Of a stretch of DNA of 64,000 nt, positions 27,701-36,992 are shown in pieces. Each line of letters opens with the position of its first letter. The stretch's first letter is position 1. A program made the translations under genes and the position numbers. The notes below the pieces were generated by a model. The model was not told the origin of the DNA. It saw only the letters and a list, made by a program, of their open reading frames with translations, and did not search any database. This stretch comes from Dromaius novaehollandiae. Taxonomy: Eukaryota; Chordata; Aves; Casuariiformes; Dromaiidae. Location of the stretch: positions 64,766,841 to 64,830,840 of the forward strand of contig NC_088132.1 of the NCBI RefSeq assembly GCF_036370855.1, read 5' to 3'.

Positions 27701-30700
27701 GTGTGTCCGGCGGAACTACAATTACATAAAGAAAAAATTAATTCTGGTAAAAATAAGCAACTTTAATAAAGACCAATTATGCCAGTCAAAAGGCAGATTA
27801 TAGCAAACTTCAGTAAATGGCTTGCACAGAACTTCTTTTTATTATTTCTTATTGCCCTCAAAACTCTCCACAAAACCAAAACCACTATTTCTTTCCTGGG
27901 GAGAGAGAAAGAAGATTTGCTCCAATTACTTCTCAGAAATACTTAGTTAAGTGGACCTAAAGGTACTTTTACGTTATCCCAATAACAACTTCATATCAAG
28001 CCAATAAATGCACTGGCCTGAACCTCTAAGTATAGCTATTGCAAAGTGACAGTAGCTAAATGCCAGTAAGAGGAAAAAACAAAACATCACAAAAGTCCAG
28101 GAAAAGAGGGCATTCTCTGAAAGATCAGACTCTTTTTTTGTTCCTTCCCAGAATGTCTGATCACACACCCTGTAACACCACTGATCTGAGGAGCCTGCAC
28201 TGTCTTAGAGCGCAGAAGACTACTTCCTGGGAAACACATCTATAAGACCCTGAAGAGACCACTAATTCCAGATTCTTTATCTTATGACCAAGACAGTAGA
28301 AAGGGAACTTATCCTCTGCAATCTCTATAGTCTAAAATCATCCATAATATATAACACCCTCAAATATATCTTATCAGACTTCTTCACTCAGAAGAAACTG
28401 CAGTTGAAAAGAAAACTGTTCTCAGTGAAATAATCTGGTTGAAGAAGCTTTCTCTCCAAAATAATCCTTCTCTCTTCCAACACTTCAAAAGACCTTCCTT
28501 TTATCGATAAATTTATGGCATACTGAACACTGGGAACAGGCAATTCTTTCTGCTCTTCTTTATTCCAGGGATGTATTTCCTTGCATTTATTGCTCCTTTA
28601 CTGGAGCAGAGACCCAAAACATATATTAATATAATCTGGACTTAATCTGTACAATGAATTAGAGAAATTTTATGTATATATTAATCTTGTCACCTTCTTC
28701 AGCCACGACTGTAGTTATAATTTCTATGAAACATAGGATCAGTGGGGAAATTGTCCCTAGAGGAAGCTAAAGTTTGCTAGCCTCACAAAGAGACTTAATC
28801 AAAGAGACAGATCCAGTACTCACTGAACTCAACAAGAAACACCCTCCGACTTCAGCTGACCAAAAGTCAGCATCAGAGAGGTTATGGACTGGCACCAGTA
28901 AAGAGATGGCAGCAATTTCATGATTTCAGATAAAAAAGGAGATACCTGAATTCTGGTGTCTTAAAAATGCCACAAGCTAAAAAAAATATTTTTAAAAATC
29001 AAATTTTTACAATAAGTTACTCGAAAATATTAAATTTCATTGTCCTATATTTCTACTTACAGCCAGATTTAACTTCAGTATGAACCAAAAGTTGTTCTTT
29101 GCCTAGATACTTAATAAAACATTTCACATGTGCTTTGTTGTAAGTGAAATTATGGATGGTTACGCTAGATACAGTCTCGTTGACAACATTATAGTTTTCC
29201 TGAGCAATCAGTTCATGATTCAATTTCCAGATGATGTGGCTTGCATTTCTGTGAGGCATGTAGTGTTTTCCAAGAACACAAAATAGTTTCAGGGTGGATC
29301 CTCTTTCAATTTCAGGAGATAAAGGGAAAATGTCAGCATCTCTGACAGAGTTTTCATCTAAAAACAAAATCAAAAGATATCTCAACCTACTTTCTTTTAA
29401 AATACCTGTAGAAAAATGATAACTTTGTTATCAACAAGTATGCCTAGAGATCATTTAAGCAATGAAAGATCAGAAGTCATCAGATGCTCTCAAAGAAGAG
29501 GCTTCAGGAGGTTTGCTTCCAGTGTGTTGGGCCCAACGCAATGAAAGCATCGCCTACACCAGAAAAATGTTGACAGTGATCATCCAGAATGGGCCAATCT
29601 CCCACCTAAAATCGGGACTTCTGGAGGTATTTGCAAGGTATTTGTTGTCTAGTGAAAATACACAGGTGTGACAGCTTGAGTGCTGCCACTGGGAGATAGA
29701 AATCTTCAAATAATATTTATATAACCCATTTGTTCTTCTAAGCATATTTTATGCACAATGTGAGGTTTTTCAAATGTAGTTCAAATAAAATGCTCAGTCA
29801 CTGGAATCTGATATTGCTGATCACAATAGTGTATTTCACGTTTATTACTGTACTAACATAGATACTGTATAAGAATGATGTTTCTGTAACTTCTCAGAAA
29901 TAATGGAAAAATTTTTAACAAAATGTTTTTTAATAGCTGAACATGAAGAAAGGACTTTTTTTTTTTTGTCTTTTCATACATAAGAACAGGTTTTTTTCAA
30001 CACATTTCAGAGTGTATGTGACTTGGATGGTAACATGACTAATGAGTATTACCAGAAAATACAAATTGCTAAGTATTAAAATTTATAAGTTTTTGTAATA
30101 TATTTCAACATCTTATTAATACTTTTACCTTCATAGAATTTATATTCTCAAACACAGTGCAGGCATTGTATACAAAATTCATATAAAACACACATAAAAG
30201 GAAAGTAGCGAAGCAGGCTGAATGAATGAGATTAGCAGAGTTGTCAAACAGTGCAAGAATCACTCACTGGTCTCCTGCAAGGAGCTAGTTGTTTTGTTTT
30301 TTTACTGATACTTATTCCTTGGTGCCAAACTACATTAATAACTTAAATGACAACAGAAAACAAGTTAAAGCACAAGTGCCATTATATAACACATTACTGG
30401 TGTATTTTAAGTCTGAGAGAAAATAAAATTTATGTGAAGTGTCAGTCACTGTCACAAAGTCGTCATTCCAAACTGCATTATTCCAAACTGGGATTTCCTA
30501 TTCTAACCAACCTATACTATTTGGTTTAATCAGTTTAAATTGATGCTGTTGTCAAAAGTAGCACTTTTAATGCCTGATCATTCACTCACTCCAGCGTTAT
30601 CCCCTTCCTTTGCCAGAACAAGTATCTGTGTAGTGCACCACAAAAACTAGTACTGATGAAAATTAAACACCTGGCAGAAAACATTTAGTTTTCATCCAAA

Positions 30701-31478
30701 TCAGTTTCATAACCGCTTCACAACTGGCCATACCAGCGTTTGTTCCTATGGGAGCAGAGGGAGCTCCAGAAGCACAGGGAGTGCATAACTACTATTTTTT
30801 CTTCTTCCTCCAACTTGAGCAGCTGTGGGGTGGGAGGGCGCTTAAACTGACTGTGGAACTGCTGCTTTAAAAACTGATCTTCAGACATTGCTGACTTAAA
30901 GTTAGGAATAATGTGAAAAAATTGATAGCCTTTCCATTAATCTCTGAATAAATAATACTCAACAATATTTGACTTAAACTAGTATCATGACTTTAGACAT
31001 TAACTGCTCTTTAAATGTTCATGTTACGTAAATCTTAATTTGTTCTGTCAGGAGATCTCCAAATTTACCAGTCTCAACAACCCAACAGGAATTCAACTAT
31101 GATATGATTTTCAGAGGCAGATTTCCCCCTGCTACACCCTGTGCAACAGGGAAATAGTTACACAGATAAGCTTTAAAATACACGAAAGAAAACAAACCCA
31201 GACTATAGTGATCACAGTTAACATTCCACAAAAAGAGATCAAGAACATCAAATGCATTTGTCATGCTATACTGTAGAGTACTTAGCCAATGGCTAACTAA
31301 CTTTTATTTTCTAAATACATTTTTCCATTTTCATAAATCTTGGAAATGTCTTTTAGAAAAGGTCATCTTTTAGAAAACTTTCTTAACGACACACACAAAT
31401 AATCAAGAAACTTTCCATCCTACCTGTTGCAGAGCTGCTGGAGAGCAGGACAAGCATCCAAATCAAATAGTAGAACAT
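6116..31478 (-). CDS. IL31RA: IL31RA-type cytokine receptor, whole coding span (15 coding exons)
   Basis: Type I cytokine receptor of the gp130 family, acting at the plasma membrane. In mammals IL31RA pairs with OSMR, binds IL-31 and signals through JAK/STAT. Exons joined at GT/AG sites with agreeing phases give about 873 residues: signal peptide 1-18, Ig-like domain about 19-117, cytokine-binding module about 118-326 (Cys128, 138, 174, 181; WSEWS 312-316), three fibronectin III domains to about 618, membrane helix about 622-645, Box1 about 650-664, tail to 873. Identification rests on motifs recalled from human IL31RA: ESKFWS(D/E)WS, GY.IQYFPENN, PEATLRIP-like, CYNISVYP, NYTIFY, CWP.VPNPAES and NPYLKNSV. 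The gene lies downstream of DDX4 in the same orientation, as in mammals. Introns carry no other supported gene; one CR1 fragment lies at about 9.66-9.83 kb. The gene appears intact. Confidence 0.95.
6776..6852. repeat. AT/CA-rich simple repeat with hairpin potential
   Basis: A (CA)n run passes into alternating TATG/TATA units, and TATGCATAC-type segments recur in inverted order about 35 bases apart, so the stretch could fold into an imperfect hairpin. It lies in the last IL31RA intron, about 65 bases upstream of the last coding exon. Confidence 0.7.
7576..7654 (-). CDS. IL31RA: IL31RA coding exon 14: membrane-proximal Box1
   Basis: A 79-base exon encoding about residues 649-675: LKKVCWPDVPNPAES then IAVEWPLDASM. 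WPDVPNPAES is the proline-rich Box1 that binds JAK kinases; human IL31RA has CWPTVPNPAES and gp130 has IWPNVPDPSKS. Acceptor caattacag, donor GTAATA, ending in phase 0. Confidence 0.95.
9279..9372 (-). CDS. IL31RA: IL31RA coding exon 13: transmembrane helix
   Basis: Encodes about residues 618-649. A short acidic stalk (NEDD) is followed by a helix from IIFIAVLVGL to WITCIL and a basic stop-transfer signal (KKH). Of the two neighbouring GT sites, the GTGAGT donor at 9278 is used: it leaves two bases that form Val649 with the first base of exon 14 and keeps Box1 in frame. Acceptor ctttgaag. Confidence 0.93.
9657..9830 (-). mobile_element. Decayed CR1 fragment in an IL31RA intron, minus orientation
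   Basis: The plus strand reads ATCACACAGTAATTCAGATTC, CGGAGGTCATCTTGGACAG, then ACCAAGGATGAAAAGTCTACC and ACCTCTTTAGGCAGCTGATG. This follows the reverse complement of a CR1 3' end with many substitutions. Confidence 0.6.
10144..10284 (-). CDS. IL31RA: IL31RA coding exon 12: second half of domain D6
   Basis: Encodes about residues 571-618: ETVNPDVLQYRLKSLQAN, TQYTVHIMATNEAGGT, then FKTLKF. Human counterpart: KTVNSSILQYGLESLK, TSYIVQVMASTSAGGTNG, FKTLSF. It closes the last extracellular fibronectin domain. Acceptor cctaaaaag, donor GTAAGT, phase 1 at both ends. Confidence 0.94.
12869..13015 (-). CDS. IL31RA: IL31RA coding exon 11: first half of fibronectin III domain D6
   Basis: Encodes about residues 522-571. 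PSEGPVADTG, then EITIKWKEISKDKRNGF, NYTIFYKPEGGKEL. Human IL31RA has PSEGPETK, VTITWKEIPKSERKG, and NYTIFYQAEGGKGF. Acceptor tgtgtag, donor GTAAGT, phase 1 at both ends. Confidence 0.95.
   Translation of the reverse strand, partial: NHQKDLWLTQAFQAKMKLQLNGRKFQRINEMALSVTIQYFINLKVEKN
14128..14229 (-). CDS. IL31RA: IL31RA coding exon 10: second half of domain D5
   Basis: Short exon of 102 bases, about residues 488-522. FKPFICYNISVYPLYGNKVG and APYSMQTYVQEK match human KPFWCYNISVYPMLHDKVGE and PYSIQAYAKEG. Acceptor tttacag, donor GTACGT, phase 1 at both ends. It cannot be found as a long open frame because stop codons flank it closely. Confidence 0.93.
16795..16977 (-). CDS. IL31RA: IL31RA coding exon 9: first half of fibronectin III domain D5
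   Basis: Encodes about residues 427-488. IIEAARTFTANEEVVVEW, then YVVEWYEDLEMDP and SNSTNWRTNK align with human IEVMRACVAEDQLVVKW, MIEWFPDVDSEP and SQATNWTI. Acceptor attttag, donor GTACGT, phase 1 at both ends. The frame also runs upstream of the acceptor, but the conserved part starts at the acceptor. Confidence 0.92.
18459..18675 (-). CDS. IL31RA: IL31RA coding exon 8: rest of fibronectin III domain D4
   Basis: Encodes about residues 355-427. GYRIQYFPENNASL is nearly identical to the human GYNIQYFPENNTNL segment. NITTNKKITLLL then SVIAYNSAGDSPEATLRIP matches the end of the same domain in human IL31RA. The exon opens in phase 0 after taaatag and ends with EK plus one base at a GTAAGA donor. 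Confidence 0.95.
19680..19762 (-). CDS. IL31RA: IL31RA coding exon 7: start of fibronectin III domain D4
   Basis: A short 83-base exon encoding about residues 327-354. It was located by searching for the piece missing between exons 6 and 8. It reads APSEKVDLWRVIESS, then RSVHLMWK, against human APCGLELWRVLKPAE and RPVRLLWK as I recall. Acceptor taaatag at its upstream edge, GTATAT donor directly after Lys354. The phases (1 in, 0 out) are what exons 6 and 8 require. Confidence 0.9.
20873..21038 (-). CDS. IL31RA: IL31RA coding exon 6: D3 with WSEWS motif
   Basis: Encodes about residues 272-327. It carries LNLTGL then STEYAVAIQC, and ESKFWSEWSREKM. WSEWS at about 312-316 is the WSXWS signature of class I cytokine receptors; human IL31RA has ESKFWSDWSQEKM. 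The exon opens in phase 0 after gcttgtag and ends with TEEK plus one base at a GTAGAC donor. Confidence 0.95.
23999..24153 (-). CDS. IL31RA: IL31RA coding exon 5: first half of domain D3
   Basis: Encodes about residues 220-271. KFPPEILSVKKIAGVKQLL then VTWKKPE follows the hinge and first strands of the second cytokine-binding fibronectin III domain; human IL31RA reads TEPPKIFRVKPVLGIKRM there. LNCRVRYRN corresponds to human LKYTLRFR. The acceptor used is ctag at 24154; reading AG as the first two exon bases keeps phase with the G left by exon 4. The donor is GTAAGC and the exon ends in phase 0. Confidence 0.92.
25857..26041 (-). CDS. IL31RA: IL31RA coding exon 4: second half of cytokine-binding domain D2
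   Basis: Encodes about residues 158-220. SSCQSKTESCSFYYPN supplies the second cysteine pair (Cys174, Cys181), equivalent to NRASCSFFLP in human IL31RA. FQVKAENVLGEASSD matches the VEAENG/VEAENALGKV strand of IL31RA and gp130, and ALEKI matches human LENIA just before the proline hinge. The exon starts one base before ATG AGA and ends in ATA G at a GTAATT donor; that G forms Glu220 with the next exon. Confidence 0.92.
27595..27715 (-). CDS. IL31RA: IL31RA coding exon 3: first half of cytokine-binding domain D2
   Basis: Encodes about residues 118-158. PGNISCIYYFN followed by LACSWTSG is the first cysteine pair (Cys128, Cys138) of the class I cytokine receptor module. Human IL31RA has ENISCVYYYRKNLTCTW at this point. 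Acceptor aattgtag, donor GTAAGT; phase 1 in and phase 2 out, matching the neighbours. Two N-glycosylation sites are visible (NIS; NLT). The intron to the next exon holds nothing I recognise. Confidence 0.92.
29061..29357 (-). CDS. IL31RA: IL31RA coding exon 2: gp130-like N-terminal Ig domain
   Basis: This exon encodes residues about 19-117 and is bounded by tttttag at the acceptor and GTAAGT at the donor, phase 1 at both ends. It contains the Ig-like cysteine in LKLFCVLGKH, then NASHIIWKLNHELI, Asn-Glu-Thr-VSSVTI, and a second cysteine in HVKCFI. This closely follows the D1 domain of gp130 (IL6ST), which as I recall reads ANYIVWKTNH then NRTASSVT. Mammalian IL31RA starts directly with the cytokine-binding module, so this domain is absent there. 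The junction residue Phe118 leads into PPDTPGNISC, matching gp130 LPPEKPKNLSC. See findings. Confidence 0.93.
31424..31478 (-). CDS. IL31RA: IL31RA coding exon 1: start codon and signal peptide
   Basis: The ATG at 31478 follows GAAAAGGAA, an acceptable initiation context, and opens an 18-residue stretch MFYYLIWMLVLLSSSSAT, a typical short signal peptide with a hydrophobic core. The exon ends one base into a codon at a GTAGGA donor. That base joins the next exon to give Asp19. A splice acceptor (tttcctgcag) sits 18 bases upstream of the ATG, so the 5' UTR continues in at least one further upstream exon. Confidence 0.9.
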
Positions 31479-31496
31479 TTCCTTTTCAGTAGCTAG
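31479..31496 (-). other. IL31RA: 5' UTR part of IL31RA exon 1 and its splice acceptor
   Basis: The stretch between the acceptor tatttcctgcag and the ATG is 18 bases long and contains no ATG. The acceptor means that transcription begins further upstream. Candidate upstream exons are the donor at 31690, the exon at 35928-35646 and the CpG-island exon ending at 36993. Confidence 0.55.
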
Positions 31497-31689
31497 CTGC
31501 AGGAAATACTGTCATAAAATAAAAAATAATATACTTCAAGTAAAGATGCCCCTGAAATTTTAACACTTTGTAAACATTAATATAATAAGAGTTAGTAATC
31601 AGATTCAGCATACCTTACTTGCATCCAAGTTAAAAGCTAGCAGAAACAAATACAGCTTTTGCCTAAGTTAGCAAATGGAAGAGACTTAC

Positions 31690-31850
31690 TGCACGATTTG
31701 ATGTGATTTCGTACAATAGAGGAGAGGATTGCATGGGGTCTAGGGAAGAGACCTCCCATAACTTTTCCTCCTGGCAGTAAGCTGTCAATTTGTTTCAGCC
31801 AATGCTATGCCGCATCTCCTTCCACCCTCTCCAATGCTGATCAGTAGCTG
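31690..31850 (-). promoter_or_regulatory. IL31RA: Candidate non-coding first exon or proximal promoter of IL31RA
   Basis: A strong GTAAGT donor follows GTGCA at 31690 on the minus strand, 193 bases upstream of the acceptor of coding exon 1. The upstream DNA has a short G-rich stretch and an ATTGG (inverted CCAAT) at about 31800. The upstream limit is a guess, and no TATA box is convincing. Confidence 0.35.
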
Positions 31851-31859
31851 GTTATTTGA

Positions 31860-34800
31860 CATGCCAATTGCCAGTTACTACAAATCCGACACAGGGCAGC
31901 AACTCGCAAGTTACAACGCTCATGTCTTCCATGGTTGTCACCATGCTCATACGTGATTAAGTAGCTCTTTGCCTCTTGGCTTGTTTAAGAGGCCGCACAA
32001 GTGTTGACAGAACATTCCCAACTGAAAAGTCAATCAAATTCAGAAGTGCTTCACTTAAAGAATTATAAAATCTAAATTCAGACCCCCTAGTAAACAAATA
32101 GCATGAACAGCATGCCTTCTTAAATAAGAGCTATTTAGAAAGATGCTTGATTCATCAAAACCAGATTACTTGCAGGAAGGGACAATTTCAATGAAGGTCT
32201 CAAAAAAACCCCAAAGTTGCTGAAACAAGGCTTTCACAACACCAAAAACTGGTTTTCCATCTACTTTGAAATTTAGGCTGCTTAGAATAATTACAGCTTA
32301 AAAATATTAAGAAGTTAGAGGAAAAACTGACCAAAACTAACTTTTCTATTTAGGGTTATTTCTAAATCACCTTTCTTCCCCCAGTTTCAGGGTAAAGAAA
32401 GCTTTTTCCATTCAGATCTAGTTCTAAGATTGTTTAATTACATGAACACCTATTTCTGCATGCACTGTAGCAGTTACGCCTATGAATAAAGAACATGGTA
32501 CATCTATAAATGGAAGCGATCATATGTCTTTAGCCTATACAAAGCATAAGTCCAGTAATTTTCACGAATTTTAAAAATTTTTGATGGAAATGCCAAACCT
32601 GATGGGGTATGCCTTCCTACTATAAGTGAAGTAAGAAGTATAAATAGCCGTTGTTGACTTTCAGTCTTTAGTAACAACTACTACTGTCGCACTGTGCCAA
32701 GCTACCATCCGGAGGGACAGATACCAGAACTGCTGACGGCTGAACACGGGGAGTCCGAGCCTGCACTTGGCCCCTCTGGGCCATCCGAGTGTGACGTAAT
32801 GCACAGATTAATTTAGAAGGGCCGTAAGTATAAATGTTCAAAACTCCAAGACACAAATCCACCAGCATTTACATAAATCTTAGTGCGAAAGAGGACACTT
32901 CAGACAAATGGGGCAAATAGGAACGTCTGGCTCCTTCCCAGATGACGGGGTGGGGGAGCCTCAGCTTCCAGGGCTAATGCCACCAAGGGCAAATACACCA
33001 TTGAGCATCAGAAGAGGAAAAGGGAGGTTTCCCTGCTTAGATCAAAGAGAACAACATGGTAATATATGGGAGGAAGCAGTGCATGAGAGAGAGAGTTAAT
33101 GTCTTTTGCCAACTCTCTAAACCCTTACAGATCAAGCCTTGACATGCCCACACATGGAAAAGTGACACACACTGTAATAAATGACGCTGAGAACACTGGT
33201 TTCATAATCCAGTCCCTAACTGATCAAAACCCCAAGCCAGGATGAATAAGATTTAAAATCTGAACATTTAAAGAGGACTTGCGTATGTTCTGTTTAAAAA
33301 AATGCTATCATAATCTACTAAAATCATTTAATATTCCAGCTATTATTCAAACCATACATATTTGCTGAGAAAATAGAAACCATCAGACTTATGGAGACCT
33401 TTGACAGAGTAATGGGGAACACAGCCTCTTGAAACACTATGCCAAATTTGACAGCAGAAATTTGTTCTACAGATGCCAGGAAGAACACAGCTCTCGTTTT
33501 TTCTTTCTTTCAAAGTTCAATGACTTATTCATATAAAAACTGCAAAATTACTGGAAATTGAAAAAGCAGGAAAGATGTTTTCTTCTTTCAGTATCTAAAT
33601 AAAAAAAAAAAAAACTAGGCACAAAAAGATAAGATACATTTGTTCTAAAATCCTGAAGGATATAGTGACCAGGAGAAGTCAGTTCAGTTAATAACTACTG
33701 ATAGCAGTTCTTTTGTTTGCTACATCCCAGAGCTATGAAAGCAAAATTGTTTTGATAAACCTTTTCCTTCATACTAGAACACTACTTAACATATCAAATA
33801 TTAACACATTTTAATATAAAATGCTATTTAAATTAAATTCCAATTTTCACCTAAATGCAACTTGTATCTCAGAGTAATTCATTATTTTGTAAACTAATAT
33901 AAGCATAACAAATAAGTCTCTGAATGTATCTTACGATATAGCTGCTCAACAGATAACACAGTTGTAAAATGTATTTGTTTGGCAATATGTTACACCTCAT
34001 AATAAAAAACTTAATTTTTAGGGAAAAAAATTAAAACTATGACCCCAAAATAAGATTAAATTTCTTTAATAAATACGTTGCTCTTGCTCATTCAAACTAC
34101 ATGACCATGTCTGATTTGATGATGCTCACTCAAAGAAAGGACAGGATACCAATACTGCTACAACTGGTGATATTGCTAGGCAGAACAGCAGAGCTCACAG
34201 CTGCACTGTCACCCCTGCTCTTAATCTACAGGAAAGAAGAAACAGGCAAGGAAGGGCTTAAATAACCTTCATCTACGGGTCTGATCTTTGAGTTTTCCTC
34301 TCAGCCTTAGTGTTTGAGAAACTACAACCATTAGAGTCTACCCTGAGAGATGACTGTGCGCCAAACATTTTCAGGCAGTAAAATGTTATTAGATATAATG
34401 CTTGCCTTTGTACCCTTCCCTTGAGCACAGTAACTCAAAGACAGAGAACAAGACAGAGCTCCAGATGCTTCTATTACAGCAGGCAATTACACGAGAAATT
34501 CGGATGGTCTTAGCAGTAGGATCTCTGCATTGTGCTTTAAAGAAAGGCAGAACTCCCAAGAAAGTTTTTCCCCAGACCAGATGCAAACCCCTTCCCTCCC
34601 AAATCTAGCAACTGTTTGAACTTGAAGTTAGTAACACGCATCAGCCAGAAAACAAGAGGGAGGATTTTCTGTACCACTTCAGAGCATTAGTTCACCTTGC
34701 ACAGCTTTGCCTCAAACTAAGACCAATGCCAAATGCTCCAGGGTAGAAGACACACACACACACACACACACACTTGAAAACTGTTAGCAAACTGTTTTGG

Positions 34801-35640
34801 AAGTGGGAAGCAGGGGAAAGAGAAGGAAAAAACTTTCCTAGACTGCTCGAGTGATCAGCTAGAGCCCTAAAACATGAGGTATGATTAGAAACATTGTCTT
34901 AATGCAGCGCTAAAAGTATGACAAGAATATTGACAAAACTGTAGGTTATCCTGTGCTCCCACAGGGGCAAGAAGGAAAGAGAAGAACAAAGTGACCATAA
35001 AACATCACTTTCCAACTTTGTTTTCAGTCAGAAAAAGATACCATGATCTTGCAGCTTACCTGTCCAGATAATACAAGCATTCTCAAAGCCAGATTTAACC
35101 AAATATTCTAGAAAATCTTAAAAACTCATCTTACAGACTCAGCTGATGGTGAGTTCTACACTTATACTGCTATTACAATACTTATTTTTAGGAGTTAATC
35201 TGAATACAGGCAATAACCATTTGATTTCATATCTTTTCCACAATAACTGAGAAGCTTGCTCCCCACTCCCACCATCAGATATCCTTCCCCACATGCAAAC
35301 ACCTAGATGTACTCATCTCAGCTTTATATAAGCTGTAAAAACTATAGCCTTCATGTCCTGCTTAAAAAAGGTTTGTTTTCATTCCCTTGGGTACCTTTTT
35401 ATTTCTCTTTTGAGGGTTCTCCAGTATTTCACACCCTTCCTGAAGTGCAAATACATCTGAATAGTCAGAGCTGGATTTACAGGAGGGGGCGACCATCTCC
35501 TTCACATGAGTGAAATCAACCTGTGACATGACAGTGAAGCCTCTGCACAGCTATTCTTCACCTTCCCCTGACCACTAGCACTGCTGGGCGCTAAACGTCT
35601 CACTTATGCTATTATATGAACATAAGATCGCTACCGGACA
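31860..35640. other. Non-coding stretch upstream of IL31RA
   Basis: AT-rich DNA with no open frame that resembles a protein. It contains a (CA)n run at 34750-34773. If the CpG island at 37 kb is the IL31RA promoter, this is part of the first intron; otherwise it is intergenic. Confidence 0.5.
34750..34773. repeat. (CA)n dinucleotide microsatellite
   Basis: About 12 uninterrupted AC units. Simple sequence repeat with no visible function. Confidence 0.9.
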
Positions 35641-35645
35641 CTTAC

Positions 35646-35928
35646 CTGCTATGCCTCTGGTTATATATATTTGACATATATCAAAGGACAACATTAGCCC
35701 TTTTTCCCAACAGTTGAGGCAGTCATCTATAAGGATCCTTACATGCTTCCAAGTCACTACTTTCCAAGCAAGTTTTTTGCCCTGTTGAGCATATTCTGTA
35801 TTCTTTGATCCCAAATAATTCTGTGATAGCCTGTAGGAGACAATTGAATAAGTAAGCATTTTACCCTGCTGACTCAAGTCATCTTGTAGAGGTTTTATGT
35901 TGGCTTGCATCCTTTTTTTGTTTACTAC
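35646..35928 (-). other. Candidate spliced exon, unknown transcript
   Basis: On the minus strand a plausible acceptor (attaaaattacag) at 35929 and a strong GTAAGTG donor at 35645 enclose 283 bases. The interval is open in one frame throughout. An ATG at 35910 would give 88 residues before the donor (starting MQANIKPLQDD, later KVVTWKHVRILIDDC), and I do not recognise the protein. It may be a 5' UTR exon of IL31RA, since it lies between the CpG-island donor and coding exon 1, or an exon of a separate non-coding RNA. If spliced to IL31RA exon 1 the frame meets a stop codon (TGA) before the receptor ATG. Confidence 0.35.
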
Positions 35929-36992
35929 CTGTAATTTTAATATAACATGTAAACTTTACCAACAATATCTTAGCCAAAGCTGCTGACTGGAATATGGAAT
36001 GGTAGCGTGAAACCAATCTCCATGAGACCCATTAAAGACAATTGCATTTTGAGATCTGCGAAGATGTTTTTTAATTGAAAAAGTTTCCTACAAGTCCCAC
36101 ATACAGCAAGCTTTTTTTTTTTTTAATTGGATTACCATAATTAAGTATTCTACTGAAATCAATGCCTATTATTTTCAGTATAGCTACCTTCACCATACAA
36201 ACAAAGCTTTTTCCTGCACCTTTTCCTTTTGAAACCCTCCTTGGTGACAGGTTAGTCTCTCCTTGTTAACAGAATCCAAACTGACTATTCCATTCTTTTG
36301 CCCAATATATTAAGCTTTTTTCAAGCATGAAACCCCTTTCTTGCCCAGCATCTTAATTCAGGAACCAGAAGTTGGGCTTCAAATATTTTAGACAACCATC
36401 TTTAAAACACGACACTCACGCAGTCCCTCCTTAAAGAAAGGAGTTCAATGCAGGTTCTCCAACTTATGCACGAGTTTGTGTAGGTGATGCTGACCTAAGT
36501 CAGATGAAATCCAGATATGCCACTTTGAGAAAATCTGAGTGAATATAATCAAAGCAGCCAACATTTGGCAAACAGCCTATGCTGTCTCCAACAACAACCG
36601 CATATATTACAAACACTGAGAGCTCGTGCCATTGTACACACAAACAAAACCACTGCCAAGTGACATGTATCACTGTAAGATAATCTTCCTAAAGGAGAAA
36701 AACAATTAGCTAAATAGAAAATTTAAATTCTATCTCAGGCACTCAAAAGAAACAAGTAAACCTGAAAGGAGCTGCTTGGCCTGGAGTCCTTCACACGAAA
36801 GAGGACGTTATACAGGAGTATAATCTCAAACCTCAATCTGAGATTACCATCTGGAGACTTTTCAATGCATGCACACAGCATTGCCGCTAAAGATTATACC
36901 CCAGAGAAGAAGTTCATACTTTCCCATACACAACATCAACAAAAATCCACAGAAGGAATATTCTCCATTAGAAAGACGAGTCTTTAACTTAC

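Noticed and set aside
6116-31478. Assignment of the receptor gene as IL6ST (gp130) or OSMR/LIFR
   Set aside because: Tail block NPYLKNSV/REFLVSE, GY.IQYFPENN and ESKFWSEWSREKM fit IL31RA. There is no YxxQ series as in gp130, and the DDX4 neighbour fits IL31RA.
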